Part shown: one piece after another, positions 17,315-25,138 of the stretch | Layout: each line of letters starts with the position of its first letter | Numbering within the stretch: position 1 is the stretch's first letter | NCBI GenBank assembly: GCA_946998205.1 | Contig: CAMPYJ010000002.1 | Span: 54,853-118,852, forward strand | Origin: an uncultured Prevotella sp. | GTDB taxonomy: Bacteria > Bacteroidota > Bacteroidia > Bacteroidales > Bacteroidaceae | Length of the DNA: 64,000 bases | Reading direction: 5' to 3' | Notes under the pieces: generated by a model | Told to the model about the DNA's origin: nothing | The model's input: the letters and a program-made list of their open reading frames with translations, nothing else | The model's database searches: none | Program-made: the position numbers and the translations under genes

Positions 17315-18469
17315 TCATTTTGTGATTAATTCGTTAGCCATGCGTCGAGCCGCAGCATCTGTCTCGACATAGGTTCCATAGGTGGGTGCGGCATCGAAGG
17401 CGACACGCTCCATGGTCTTCTCTATGACGTCAGCCATGCCCAGGTAAGTACACCGTCCTTGTCGGAAAGCCTCGTTCACCACCTCATTGGCGGCATTCAC
17501 CACACAGGGCATGTTGCCACCCAGACGGATGGATTCATAGGCCAGAGCCAGGCATTTGAACTTCTTGAAGTCGGGTTCAAAGAACTCCAAGGGCTGCTTG
17601 AACATGTCCAAGCGAGCGCCATCAAGATGCAATCGCTTGGGAAATGAGAAGGCATATTGTATCGGCAGACGCATGTCTGGCACGCCAAGTTGCGCCTTAA
17701 CGCCGCCGTCTACGAACTGAACGGCACTGTGAACGATGCTCTGTGGGTGAATAAGTACCTGTATTTTTTCGGCTGGAACACCGAAGAGCCACTTGGCTTC
17801 GATGACCTCGAAGCCCTTGTTCATCATCGTTGCCGAGTCAATCGTAATCTTGGCACCCATCTCCCACGTTGGATGTTTGAGTGCATCAGCAGCGGTAACG
17901 TCCTTCATCTGCTCCAGCGTGAACGTGCGGAAAGGCCCTCCGCTGGCCGTCAGCAATATCTTTTCAACCTCGTTGTCATCTTCTCCGACAAGAGATTGGA
18001 AGATGGCACTGTGCTCAGAGTCAACAGGTAGGATGGGTACATGATACTGTTGAGCCAACTTGCAAATCAGTTCACCCGCCACGACGAGCGTCTCTTTGTT
18101 GGCCAAACACACCTTCTTGTGCGCCTTGATGGCCTGAATGGTTGGCGAAAGCCCTGCGAATCCAACTAATGCCGTAAGCACCATGTCTATCGGTTCGGCC
18201 TGTACGATTTCATCAAGCGCCGCCTTACCCGCATAAACCTTCACCTCAGGACAGTCATCCAACAACCGACAGAGCGGCTCATACAGACTTTCGTTAGTGA
18301 TAACCACCGCAGCTGGCTTGAACTTTCGGGCTTGTTCGGCCAGTTCTTCATACCGGTTGTTGGCGGTGAGGCAATAGGCTTCATACAAGTCGGCATGCTG
18401 CTCGATGACATCGAGTGCTTGTGTTCCGATGCTGCCTGTTGAGCCTAATATACATATTTGTTTCTTCAT
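17315..18469 (-). CDS. dxr: 1-deoxy-D-xylulose 5-phosphate reductoisomerase
   Basis: Makes 2-C-methyl-D-erythritol 4-phosphate, the committed step of the MEP isoprenoid pathway. It has the NADPH-binding GSTGSIGTQ at residues 8-16, the metal and substrate motif SEHSAIFQ near residue 157, and the GGVKAQLGVPDMRLPI segment of the C-terminal half. Full length at 384 residues. It lies 29 bases after rimM and 70 before rseP, the usual Bacteroidetes neighbours. Confidence 0.97.
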   Translation of the reverse strand: MKKQICILGSTGSIGTQALDVIEQHADLYEAYCLTANNRYEELAEQARKFKPAAVVITNESLYEPLCRLLDDCPEVKVYAGKAALDEIVQAEPIDMVLTALVGFAGLSPTIQAIKAHKKVCLANKETLVVAGELICKLAQQYHVPILPVDSEHSAIFQSLVGEDDNEVEKILLTASGGPFRTFTLEQMKDVTAADALKHPTWEMGAKITIDSATMMNKGFEVIEAKWLFGVPAEKIQVLIHPQSIVHSAVQFVDGGVKAQLGVPDMRLPIQYAFSFPKRLHLDGARLDMFKQPLEFFEPDFKKFKCLALAYESIRLGGNMPCVVNAANEVVNEAFRQGRCTYLGMADVIEKTMERVAFDAAPTYGTYVETDAAARRMANELITK

Positions 18470-18498
18470 TAATCGTGATGAATGATTGCCACGCAGCT

Positions 18499-19017
18499 TT
18501 ACATGCCCGATAGGTCGAGCAAGCCCTCGGGCAATTGTATCGTTATTTCTTTGTTCCGCGCGTCTATTTGCCGTATCAAGTCCTCATTGGCGGGTATCAA
18601 AGTGCCGTCTTCCAGTTCAAACAGCACGTTTTCCGTGCTGTCATCTACCGAATTGATGATGCCAATCAGCTGACCAGTTTGCGTATCTTTCAAGGAGAAC
18701 CCGGCGACTTGCGCCCAAGAGAGATGGGCATCATCCGACTCAGCAATTGCCCTTGGGAAGAAAACCTCACAGCCTGTCAACTGACGAGCCTTGTCCTGCG
18801 TATCGACATCACAAAACTTCACCAAGACCGTCTCCCCGCTTCTGAAGCGATATTCCTCCAGGAAGAAAGGCACAAGGATACCATCTATCTTCAAAATGAG
18901 ATAGGAACTCTCCGTACGGTCGAACGCGTCGTCGGTGAAATGGAATGACAACTCGCCTCTAACACCATGCGGCTTGCCAATCTTCCCTATGCGGTAAACA
19001 TCATCTTCCTTAATCAT
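18499..19017 (-). CDS. rimM: Ribosome maturation factor RimM
   Basis: Assists 30S head assembly by binding S19. The N-terminal RimM domain opens with VYRIGKIGKPHGVRGELSFHF and a PRC-barrel domain follows from about residue 95. The start ATG overlaps the murA stop within GATGATTAA, so translation is probably coupled. A GTG/ATG-like start 21 bases upstream (19038) is possible but less likely. 172 residues. Confidence 0.95.
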   Translation of the reverse strand: MIKEDDVYRIGKIGKPHGVRGELSFHFTDDAFDRTESSYLILKIDGILVPFFLEEYRFRSGETVLVKFCDVDTQDKARQLTGCEVFFPRAIAESDDAHLSWAQVAGFSLKDTQTGQLIGIINSVDDSTENVLFELEDGTLIPANEDLIRQIDARNKEITIQLPEGLLDLSGM

Positions 19018-20323
19018 CGACACGCGTAATATGTGCACCCAACGCGTTGAGACGAGCCTCTATGTCCTCGTATCCTCTGTCTATCTGGGCGATGTTTTCT
19101 ATTCTGCTGGTACCTTCAGCACTCAATGCCGCAATCAACAGTGCGATACCGGCGCGGATATCGGGACTGGTCATGCGGCCGGCACGCAGCCTAAATTGGC
19201 GATCGTGACCGATAACCACCGCGCGATGCGGGTCGCATAGGATGATTTGAGCGCGCATGTCAATCAGTTTATCCACGAAAAACAGACGGCTTTCAAACAT
19301 CTTCTGATGAAAAAGCACGCAACCACGCGCCTGTGTTGCCACCACCAACAACACCGACAGCAAGTCGGGCGTAAGGCCTGGCCATGGGGCGTCGCTCAAT
19401 GTCATGATGGTACCGTCGATAAACGAGTCGATTTGATAGTGCGGTTGACGGGGAATGAACAGGTCGTTGCCTTCGATCTTGATTTTAATTCCCAAGCGTC
19501 TGAAGGTATCGGGGATGATTCCTAAGTGCCTAACGGCCACGTCTTTGATTCTCACGCCATTGCCTACCATTGCCGCCATGCCGATGAACGACCCCACCTC
19601 TATCATGTCTGGCAAGACCGTGTGTTTGGCCTTGTGCAGCGACTTGACGCCAACAATGGTCAACAAGTTTGACGCGATGCCGCTGATGTTGGCGCCCATG
19701 GCGTTCAACAGATGGCACAACTGCTGGATATAGGGTTCGCAAGCCGCGTTGTACACGGTGGTTGTCCCCTCTGCCATCACGGCTGCCATGATGATATTGG
19801 CCGTTCCTGTAACCGAAGCCTCATCCAAGAGCATGTAACAGCCCTTGAGCCTGTCTGCCGTTTCTATGTGATACACGTCACGAGCCGCATCATGCTTAAA
19901 CTTCGCTCCCAGCGCCTTGAAGCCTAAAAAGTGGGTGTCCAGTCGGCGACGGCCTATCTTATCGCCGCCCGGTTTGGCGATGGTACTCTTGCCAAAGCGA
20001 CCCAACAAAGGGCCAATCATCAAGACTGAGCCCCGCAAGGATGAGCATTTGTTTACGAAAGCGTCGCTGTCCAGATAGTCGAGATTAACCTCTTCTGCCT
20101 GGAAAACATAATCATTCTTATTGATTCGGGTGACCTTGACGCCAATCTCTTGTATCAATTTAATCAAGTTGTTGACGTCAAGAATGTCTGGAATGTTCTT
20201 GATTTCGACCGGTTCGGATGTAAGAAGGGTCGCACTAATCACCTGCAACGCCTCGTTCTTGGCTCCCTGCGGCTTAATCGTTCCACTCAGCCGATGTCCG
20301 CCTTCAATGACAAATGACTCCAT
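19010..20323 (-). CDS. murA: UDP-N-acetylglucosamine 1-carboxyvinyltransferase, Asp active-site variant
   Basis: First committed step of peptidoglycan synthesis, transferring enolpyruvate from PEP to UDP-GlcNAc. Lys22 of the conserved KNEAL is present. The catalytic loop reads KPGGDKIGRRRLDTH, which aligns with the enterobacterial GGCxIGxRPxDxH loop and puts Asp121 where Cys115 is normally found. Cys-to-Asp at this site is a known cause of intrinsic fosfomycin resistance with retained activity. The start is ATG 20323 (437 residues), 4 bases after DUF4290; the frame stays open for 90 bases inside DUF4290 but without family content. Confidence 0.97.
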   Translation of the reverse strand: MESFVIEGGHRLSGTIKPQGAKNEALQVISATLLTSEPVEIKNIPDILDVNNLIKLIQEIGVKVTRINKNDYVFQAEEVNLDYLDSDAFVNKCSSLRGSVLMIGPLLGRFGKSTIAKPGGDKIGRRRLDTHFLGFKALGAKFKHDAARDVYHIETADRLKGCYMLLDEASVTGTANIIMAAVMAEGTTTVYNAACEPYIQQLCHLLNAMGANISGIASNLLTIVGVKSLHKAKHTVLPDMIEVGSFIGMAAMVGNGVRIKDVAVRHLGIIPDTFRRLGIKIKIEGNDLFIPRQPHYQIDSFIDGTIMTLSDAPWPGLTPDLLSVLLVVATQARGCVLFHQKMFESRLFFVDKLIDMRAQIILCDPHRAVVIGHDRQFRLRAGRMTSPDIRAGIALLIAALSAEGTSRIENIAQIDRGYEDIEARLNALGAHITRVDD

Positions 20324-20327
20324 ACGC

Positions 20328-20921
20328 CTATCGTCTTTTTTTCCTTCTGTCACTGGGACGCGCGTCCATCCGGTCGAACTTGAAAGTGTCCAGGTCAAGA
20401 ACAATTCTGCCATCGGTGAACTTTTCCAAGTCGAAAGCCACCTTCTCGTTATCCGAGGAGCCGTGCCCCCACTGCATAAGGTCGCGCTTCATCTGGTTAG
20501 CCGTAACGCGGGCCAGCTCATCGCGCTCGTCACCGGGCTTCATGGACTTGAGCTTCTCAAACAGCTCGAACACCATGTTTCCATAGTGGCGCACCGGAAT
20601 CCTACCCATGGGATATTTCAGCGGTTCGGGCTTCGCGTAAATCTTAGCAGCCTGCGAAACATCATAAGGATAGTCAATGTCAAGCTTAAAGTTGCTCATG
20701 ATGGCAAGATGATCCCACATCTTCCGCTGAACATCCTCGCTCTCACGACTTTGAGGAAACATTCTGGCCATGATCGCGACGATGGTTTCGGCACAACGCT
20801 GGCGCTCGTCCTTGTCGGTGAGCGACATGGCGTGGTCTACCATGTTCTGCACCTCACGGCCATACTCGGGCAAGATGAGTTTCTCGCGCTGGGTATTATA
20901 ATCTAATCCTTTAATATCCAT
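20328..20921 (-). CDS. DUF4290 family protein
   Basis: A 197-residue, mostly helical soluble protein of unknown function, with no signal peptide. The opening DYNTQREKLILPEYGREVQNM is characteristic of the Bacteroidetes-specific DUF4290 family. The C-terminus is strongly basic (RPSDRRKKRR). It is almost always found next to murA, here 4 bases upstream of the murA ATG, suggesting co-translation and possibly a role tied to cell-wall or ribosome biogenesis; that link is inference. Confidence 0.9.
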   Translation of the reverse strand: MDIKGLDYNTQREKLILPEYGREVQNMVDHAMSLTDKDERQRCAETIVAIMARMFPQSRESEDVQRKMWDHLAIMSNFKLDIDYPYDVSQAAKIYAKPEPLKYPMGRIPVRHYGNMVFELFEKLKSMKPGDERDELARVTANQMKRDLMQWGHGSSDNEKVAFDLEKFTDGRIVLDLDTFKFDRMDARPSDRRKKRR

Positions 20922-20972
20922 AGTTCAATTTATTTATCAACAAAAAGCCTCGTCACGGCAAAAGACACATCC

Positions 20973-21665
20973 TCAAAGCAGCTTCCTGGGCGTTTTGGCC
21001 ACAAAGTCTTTCAAATAGAACGGTACGAAATAGGCCACATCCTCGAACTGTTCGTTCATCATGCGCTTCTCCGCCAGCGGAAACATGTTCTTGGCCAAGG
21101 GTTCTACGCCCTTGATGAAATGCGCATGGGGGTGGTTGATGGCATCCAAACACTTCTCCGCGCCATTCCCAAAGAAATAAACGGGATGCTCATCCAAATA
21201 GGATTTATACGTTTCGTGATCTACCACGTCGGCTTGTATCGGTCGAATCTCTTTCAAAGAACGGTCGAAAAGCTGTGCATACACCTCCATTCTACGGGCA
21301 TCCTGCATGGGACACAACAACGCGTCTTCCTCATGTATCTGCTCGCTCAGCAGCACGGGGACACACAACAGCTCGAGCGTCGGAACGGAAATCAACTTGA
21401 CCGAACGCCCATAGCAAACACCTTTGGCCATCGATACTCCAATTCGCAGACCGGTATACGAACCCGGTCCGCAACTTACCGCCACGCCGTCAAGCGGAAT
21501 TAAATGGCTGTCTACGAACGACAGTGCCTCGTCTACATACACACCCAACTTCACGGCGTGGTTGGGACCGCTGTGATCTTCTCTCTCAAAGATGCATGTT
21601 CCATCTTGGCTCACGGCCACGGAACACACGTCTGTACTTGTCTCTACACTTAAAATACACGACAT
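20973..21665 (-). CDS. tsaB: tRNA threonylcarbamoyladenosine biosynthesis protein TsaB
   Basis: Partner of TsaD and TsaE in forming t6A37 on ANN-decoding tRNAs. ASKHA fold with the N-terminal strand CILSVETSTDVCSVA and the SCGPGSYTGLRIGVSMAKG loop around residues 66-84. Start taken at MSCILSVETS (230 residues); an ATG 9 bases upstream is possible. It is divergent from yicC, with facing -7 boxes, and leads the run into DUF4290 and murA, 51 bases downstream. Confidence 0.95.
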   Translation of the reverse strand: MSCILSVETSTDVCSVAVSQDGTCIFEREDHSGPNHAVKLGVYVDEALSFVDSHLIPLDGVAVSCGPGSYTGLRIGVSMAKGVCYGRSVKLISVPTLELLCVPVLLSEQIHEEDALLCPMQDARRMEVYAQLFDRSLKEIRPIQADVVDHETYKSYLDEHPVYFFGNGAEKCLDAINHPHAHFIKGVEPLAKNMFPLAEKRMMNEQFEDVAYFVPFYLKDFVAKTPRKLL

Positions 21666-21695
21666 ATGCATCATAAATATTACCTAAATAAAATG

Positions 21696-21703
21696 CAAAT
21701 TTA
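21696..21703 (-). promoter_or_regulatory. tsaB operon -7 box
   Basis: The minus strand reads TAAATTTG, an exact TAnnTTTG match 30 bases from the tsaB start. It probably serves the whole tsaB-to-rseP run. Confidence 0.6.
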
Positions 21704-21725
21704 CGCTTTTTTCCTGCAAAATGAT

Positions 21726-21733
21726 TACTTTTG
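21726..21733 (+). promoter_or_regulatory. yicC -7 box
   Basis: TACTTTTG is an exact match 23 bases before the yicC ATG and divergent to the tsaB promoter. Confidence 0.65.
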
Positions 21734-21756
21734 CATAAATTTAACGTGTTGCAATT

Positions 21757-22632
21757 ATGATACAATCGATGACTGGTTACGGAAAGGCAACCACAATTTA
21801 CAAGGAAAAGAAAATCAATGTCGAAATCAAATCACTCAACAGCAAGTCGCTTGATCTGTCTGCACGCATCGCACCTCTGTATCGCGAGAAAGAATTAGAA
21901 ATCCGACAACAGGTAGCTCATACGTTGGAGCGGGGCAAAATCGACTTCTCCATCTGGATAGAGAAAGACGCGTCGACAGACCCTTCTCTCATCAACAGAG
22001 AGGTTGTTGAGAATTATTACAAGCAAATCAAACAAATAGCAGCCACGACCGGACTGCCCGAACCGCAAGATTGGTTCCGCACCTTACTCTCTCTTCCCGA
22101 CGTGACCGTCAAGACCGAGACCGAAGTACTTGATGATGAAGAATGGGCTGCCGCACAAAAGACCATCACGGAAGCCCTCAACCAGCTCGTCGACTTCCGC
22201 AAACAAGAAGGCGCCGCACTGCAAAAGAAGTTCACCGAGAAGCTGGACAACATCACGAAACTGCTGAACGAGATTGAACCATACGAGAAATTGCGCGTTG
22301 AAAAGATACGAGCGCGCATCGTCGACAGCCTCTCTCAGATACCTGATGTCGACTATGACAAGAATCGTCTGGAGCAAGAACTGATTTATTACATCGAGAA
22401 ACTCGACATCAGTGAGGAGAAACAGCGGCTTACCAATCACCTGAAATACTTCCGCACCACCATGAACGAAAACGAACCCGTAGGGAAAAAACTGGGCTTC
22501 ATCGCACAAGAGATGGGTCGGGAAATCAACACAACGGGGTCGAAAAGCAATCTCGCAGAGTTGCAGAACATCGTGGTGAAGATGAAAGACGAGCTGGAGC
22601 AAATCAAAGAACAGGTGTTCAACGCGCTGTAG
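21757..22632 (+). CDS. yicC: YicC family protein (putative endoribonuclease)
   Basis: A 291-residue member of the YicC/YloC family, now linked to endoribonuclease activity. The N-terminal domain opens with the family signature SMTGYGKATT and VEIKSLNSKSLDLSARI, and the C-terminal DUF1732 domain includes GRE-type segment AQEMGREINTTGSKSN near residue 250. In Bacteroidetes it normally precedes gmk and nadD, as here, but a repeat-flanked nuclease gene has landed between yicC and the guanylate kinase sequence. Confidence 0.93.
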   Translation: MIQSMTGYGKATTIYKEKKINVEIKSLNSKSLDLSARIAPLYREKELEIRQQVAHTLERGKIDFSIWIEKDASTDPSLINREVVENYYKQIKQIAATTGLPEPQDWFRTLLSLPDVTVKTETEVLDDEEWAAAQKTITEALNQLVDFRKQEGAALQKKFTEKLDNITKLLNEIEPYEKLRVEKIRARIVDSLSQIPDVDYDKNRLEQELIYYIEKLDISEEKQRLTNHLKYFRTTMNENEPVGKKLGFIAQEMGREINTTGSKSNLAELQNIVVKMKDELEQIKEQVFNAL

Positions 22633-22644
22633 ACCCTAAAAAAT

Positions 22645-22681
22645 ACAGCCTCCCCCAACCCCTCCGAAGGAGGGGAGCTGT
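22645..22681. repeat. Left inverted repeat of the DUF559 element
   Basis: Imperfect palindrome bounded by ACAGC and GCTGT with the central hairpin CCCCTCC-GAA-GGAGGGG and an extra CTCCCCC block on one side. The copy at 23261-23294 is in opposite orientation. Confidence 0.8.
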
Positions 22682-22799
22682 ACAACAAAGAGGAAGAAAA
22701 TGTTGGCAATTGTCACGCTACGCAAACACAATGGAGCTATACAATTTTACTTTGGGATAGAGGGAAATGCTATTTTCATGAACATTGTTCACCACTCTT

Positions 22800-23873
22800 A
22801 TGACTGTCATCAAGGAAATGGCGAAAAACAGGCAAGAAAGATATAAATACGAGACAGCGGATGCGTCTTTATACAAGGTTTTGCAAGAGCGGGCACTGCA
22901 ACATCGGAAACACCCAACGCAGGCTGAAGCCGCACTTTGGGAATACTTAAAAGGGAACCGTTTGGGGGCAAAATTCAGAAGACAGCATCTGATAGGTCAA
23001 TATATTCCCGATTTTGTATGCCTTCCCAAACGGTTGATTATAGAAGTTGATGGAGGGTATCACTTCATTGGCGACCAACTCATCTCTGACGAACAGCGAA
23101 CAGCTTATCTTGAATCTTTTGGCTATCATGTCATACGATTCACAAACGAAGAGGTGTTGGCAGACACACAAAACATACTAAAGAAAATAAAACATATCAT
23201 GAATCATCGAAACGAACAAAACAAACAGCAAACCGTACAGAATACGACGCCCACGGATAAGGCTCCCCTCCTTAGGAGGGGCGGGGGGAGGCTCTCAACC
23301 CATCTCATCATCTTCTCGGCCCCTTCGGGCAGTGGCAAGAGCACTATCGTGAACTGGCTCATGCAAGAACATCCCGAACTAAAGTTGGCTTTCTCCATCT
23401 CCTGTACCAGTCGTAAGCCAAGAGGTACCGAACGAGATGGCGTGGAATACTTCTTCGTCAGTCCGCAGGAGTTTCGCGAACGTATTGACAACGATGAGTT
23501 TTTGGAATACGAGGAGGTATATGAAGACCGCTTTTACGGCACTTTGAAGGCGCAAGTGGACAAACAGTTGGCTGCCGGGCAAAACGTCGTGTTCGACGTG
23601 GATGTCAAAGGCGGCATCAACATCAAACGGTTTTATGGCGAAAGGGCACTGAGCATTTTTATACAGCCGCCCTCGGTAGATGAGCTTCGCCGCCGGTTGG
23701 AAGGACGTGCCACCGACGCTCAGAGTGTCATAGAAGACCGATTGGCCAAGGCTTCATACGAGCTGTCGTTCGCATCTCAGTTTGACAAAATCGTGATCAA
23801 TGACGATTTGGCAAAGGCAAAACAGGAAACATTGGAAATCATCCGCACATTTTTGGAAGGAAAGAAAGCGTGA
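22800..23873 (+). CDS. gmk: DUF559 endonuclease-guanylate kinase fusion
   Basis: One open frame joins two normally separate proteins. The N-terminal part is a DUF559/Vsr-like nuclease, with RKHPTQAEAALWEYL, KFRRQHLIGQYIPDF and IIEVDGGYH holding the expected acidic residues. From about 18 residues after the linker KAPLLRRGGGRL comes guanylate kinase (GMP to GDP), with P-loop APSGSGKST, SCTSRKPRGTERDGVEY and DVDVKGG. The linker is the translated right-hand repeat. No ATG, GTG or TTG lies at the usual gmk start, so the essential kinase must be made as the fusion or from an internal ATG at 23199. Upstream starts at 22785 (TTG) and 22818 are possible. Confidence 0.9.
   Translation: MTVIKEMAKNRQERYKYETADASLYKVLQERALQHRKHPTQAEAALWEYLKGNRLGAKFRRQHLIGQYIPDFVCLPKRLIIEVDGGYHFIGDQLISDEQRTAYLESFGYHVIRFTNEEVLADTQNILKKIKHIMNHRNEQNKQQTVQNTTPTDKAPLLRRGGGRLSTHLIIFSAPSGSGKSTIVNWLMQEHPELKLAFSISCTSRKPRGTERDGVEYFFVSPQEFRERIDNDEFLEYEEVYEDRFYGTLKAQVDKQLAAGQNVVFDVDVKGGINIKRFYGERALSIFIQPPSVDELRRRLEGRATDAQSVIEDRLAKASYELSFASQFDKIVINDDLAKAKQETLEIIRTFLEGKKA
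23261..23294. repeat. Right inverted repeat of the DUF559 element
   Basis: GGCTCCCCTCC-TTA-GGAGGGG followed by a G-rich block ending AGGCTC; the inverted counterpart of 22645-22681. It is in frame and encodes the linker between nuclease and kinase. Confidence 0.8.
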
Positions 23874-23887
23874 AATCACCCGGCACG

Positions 23888-24463
23888 ATGAAACAAGTAG
23901 GCATCTACGGTGGGTCTTTCAACCCCATTCACAACGGACACGTCCAGTTGGCAAAGCACATTCTCAGGCTTTCCGCCTTGGATGAGATATGGTTCATGGT
24001 GTCTCCTCAGAATCCCTTGAAACCCCAAAACGAATTGCTCGACGACCATTTGCGCTTGGAAATGACACGCACGGCCCTGCAAAACGAGCCGAAACTCATC
24101 GCCTGCGATACCGAATTTCACCTGTCCAAACCATCATACACCTGGAACACGCTGCGACATTTATCCACCGAGCATCCCGAAGTGTCATTCACACTCATCA
24201 TCGGAGCCGACAACTGGTTGGTATTTAATCAGTGGGCACACCATGAAGACATCCTACGAAATTACGAGATTATCATCTATCCTCGCCTCAACGCTCCCGT
24301 CAACAAACAAGGCTTGCCCCACAACGCCCACCTGTTGGACACGCCTCTCTACAATATCAGCAGTACCGAAGTGCGCCGACGCATCCAGCAAGGCAAGTCG
24401 GTAGACCTGTTGATACCCTCTGCTATCGTGCCACTTGCCACTCGATATTATCCACATCCGTGA
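23888..24463 (+). CDS. nadD: Nicotinate-nucleotide adenylyltransferase
   Basis: Transfers AMP from ATP to nicotinate mononucleotide, forming deamido-NAD. The nucleotidyltransferase motif is GGSFNPIHNGH at residues 7-17 and the second signature is ISSTEVRRRI near residue 160. The start was taken at ATG 23888 (191 residues); an in-frame GTG at 23870 overlaps the gmk stop and would add six residues. It is 14 bases after the kinase stop, so it is cotranscribed with the fusion. Confidence 0.95.
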   Translation: MKQVGIYGGSFNPIHNGHVQLAKHILRLSALDEIWFMVSPQNPLKPQNELLDDHLRLEMTRTALQNEPKLIACDTEFHLSKPSYTWNTLRHLSTEHPEVSFTLIIGADNWLVFNQWAHHEDILRNYEIIIYPRLNAPVNKQGLPHNAHLLDTPLYNISSTEVRRRIQQGKSVDLLIPSAIVPLATRYYPHP

Positions 24464-24550
24464 GCGTATGTATGGTTGGCAATGCTCTTCATAGAAGAAT
24501 TATAAATGCTGAATTTTCTTTACAAAGAGCCTCTCATAATTCTCGTGTAA

Positions 24551-24581
24551 ACAACCAACGGCAAAGTTGGTCGCAAATACG
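24551..24581. repeat. 31-bp hairpin repeat, copy 1
   Basis: CAACCAAC...GTTGGT hairpin followed by CGCAAATACGC. It closely matches 33158-33187 downstream of manC. Short dispersed hairpin of unknown role. Confidence 0.5.
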
Positions 24582-24695
24582 CAAATTATGGGCAGCTTTT
24601 ATAATCCGTTGACATTGTGTTCGTTATACCCAAATCGTCTTTTTTCATTCATGATTTTATCGTTTTTTGGCGACAAGAGCGTTGAGATAAGCCTC

Positions 24696-24783
24696 CAATT
24701 GGTATGCTTTCATGCAGCTGTAGCATGTGAATAACACCTCTAAAGCATGTTTTCAAGACCGCAAAGTCAATGCTCTAACTTTG
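24696..24783. repeat. 22-bp unit array A3 (4 units)
   Basis: A degenerate member of the 22-bp family. Unit openings are CAATTGGTATGC, CTGTAGCATGTG, CTAAAGCATGTT and CAAAGTCAATGC at exact 22-base intervals. Confidence 0.6.
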
Positions 24784-24986
24784 AAAGCCGCTTATTTTGT
24801 TCAAATCATCTCCTCGCTTGCAGCCTGTTTGCCTATTGATTTTTTCTATTTTGAAGATTTTCAATGGTTGTTTTTTGGTAAAACAATAAGACAAAGACAA
24901 CAGATTTTTTATACCCAAAATGGTATGGGGAAAATGATGCAATGCCGTTATTAAAGGGGCAGTGTTGTTATAATAAATGACACAAA

Positions 24987-25112
24987 ATGAAGCGAATGAA
25001 AACAAGTAGTGCGATTCTTTTCATTCATTAGAATGGTTGTTGAAACAATAGAACAAAGACTGTTTTCATCATCAACAACCTTTCTCTTCTATGAAAGAGC
25101 CGCGACCTTATT
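24987..25112. repeat. Hairpin-headed dispersed repeat, copy 2
   Basis: Aligns with 13557-13668: AGCGAATGAA...TTCATTC at the left, an ACAATAGAACAA-like middle, and CAACCTTTCT plus AGAGCCGCG at the right. Confidence 0.5.
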
Positions 25113-25138
25113 CACATTCGCTTCATTAATCGACAAGT

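Larger units (their letters stand above)
22645..23294 (+). mobile_element. Repeat-flanked DUF559 nuclease cassette
   Basis: About 650 bp made of a left hairpin repeat, a DUF559 (Vsr-like) nuclease coding region and the same hairpin repeat inverted. A solo repeat of this family lies after miaB. No target duplication is obvious. The cassette interrupts the expected yicC-gmk junction and its right repeat is translated as part of the fused protein. Confidence 0.7.
24464..25138. other. nadD-blaR1 spacer rich in repeats
   Basis: 675 bases between converging genes with no convincing coding region. It contains a 31-bp hairpin repeat (24551), array A3 (24696) and copy 2 of the hairpin-headed repeat (24987). 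A TGAAGCGAATG/CATTCGCTTCA inverted pair (24987-24997 and 25118-25128) encloses the last 140 bases. Confidence 0.5.
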
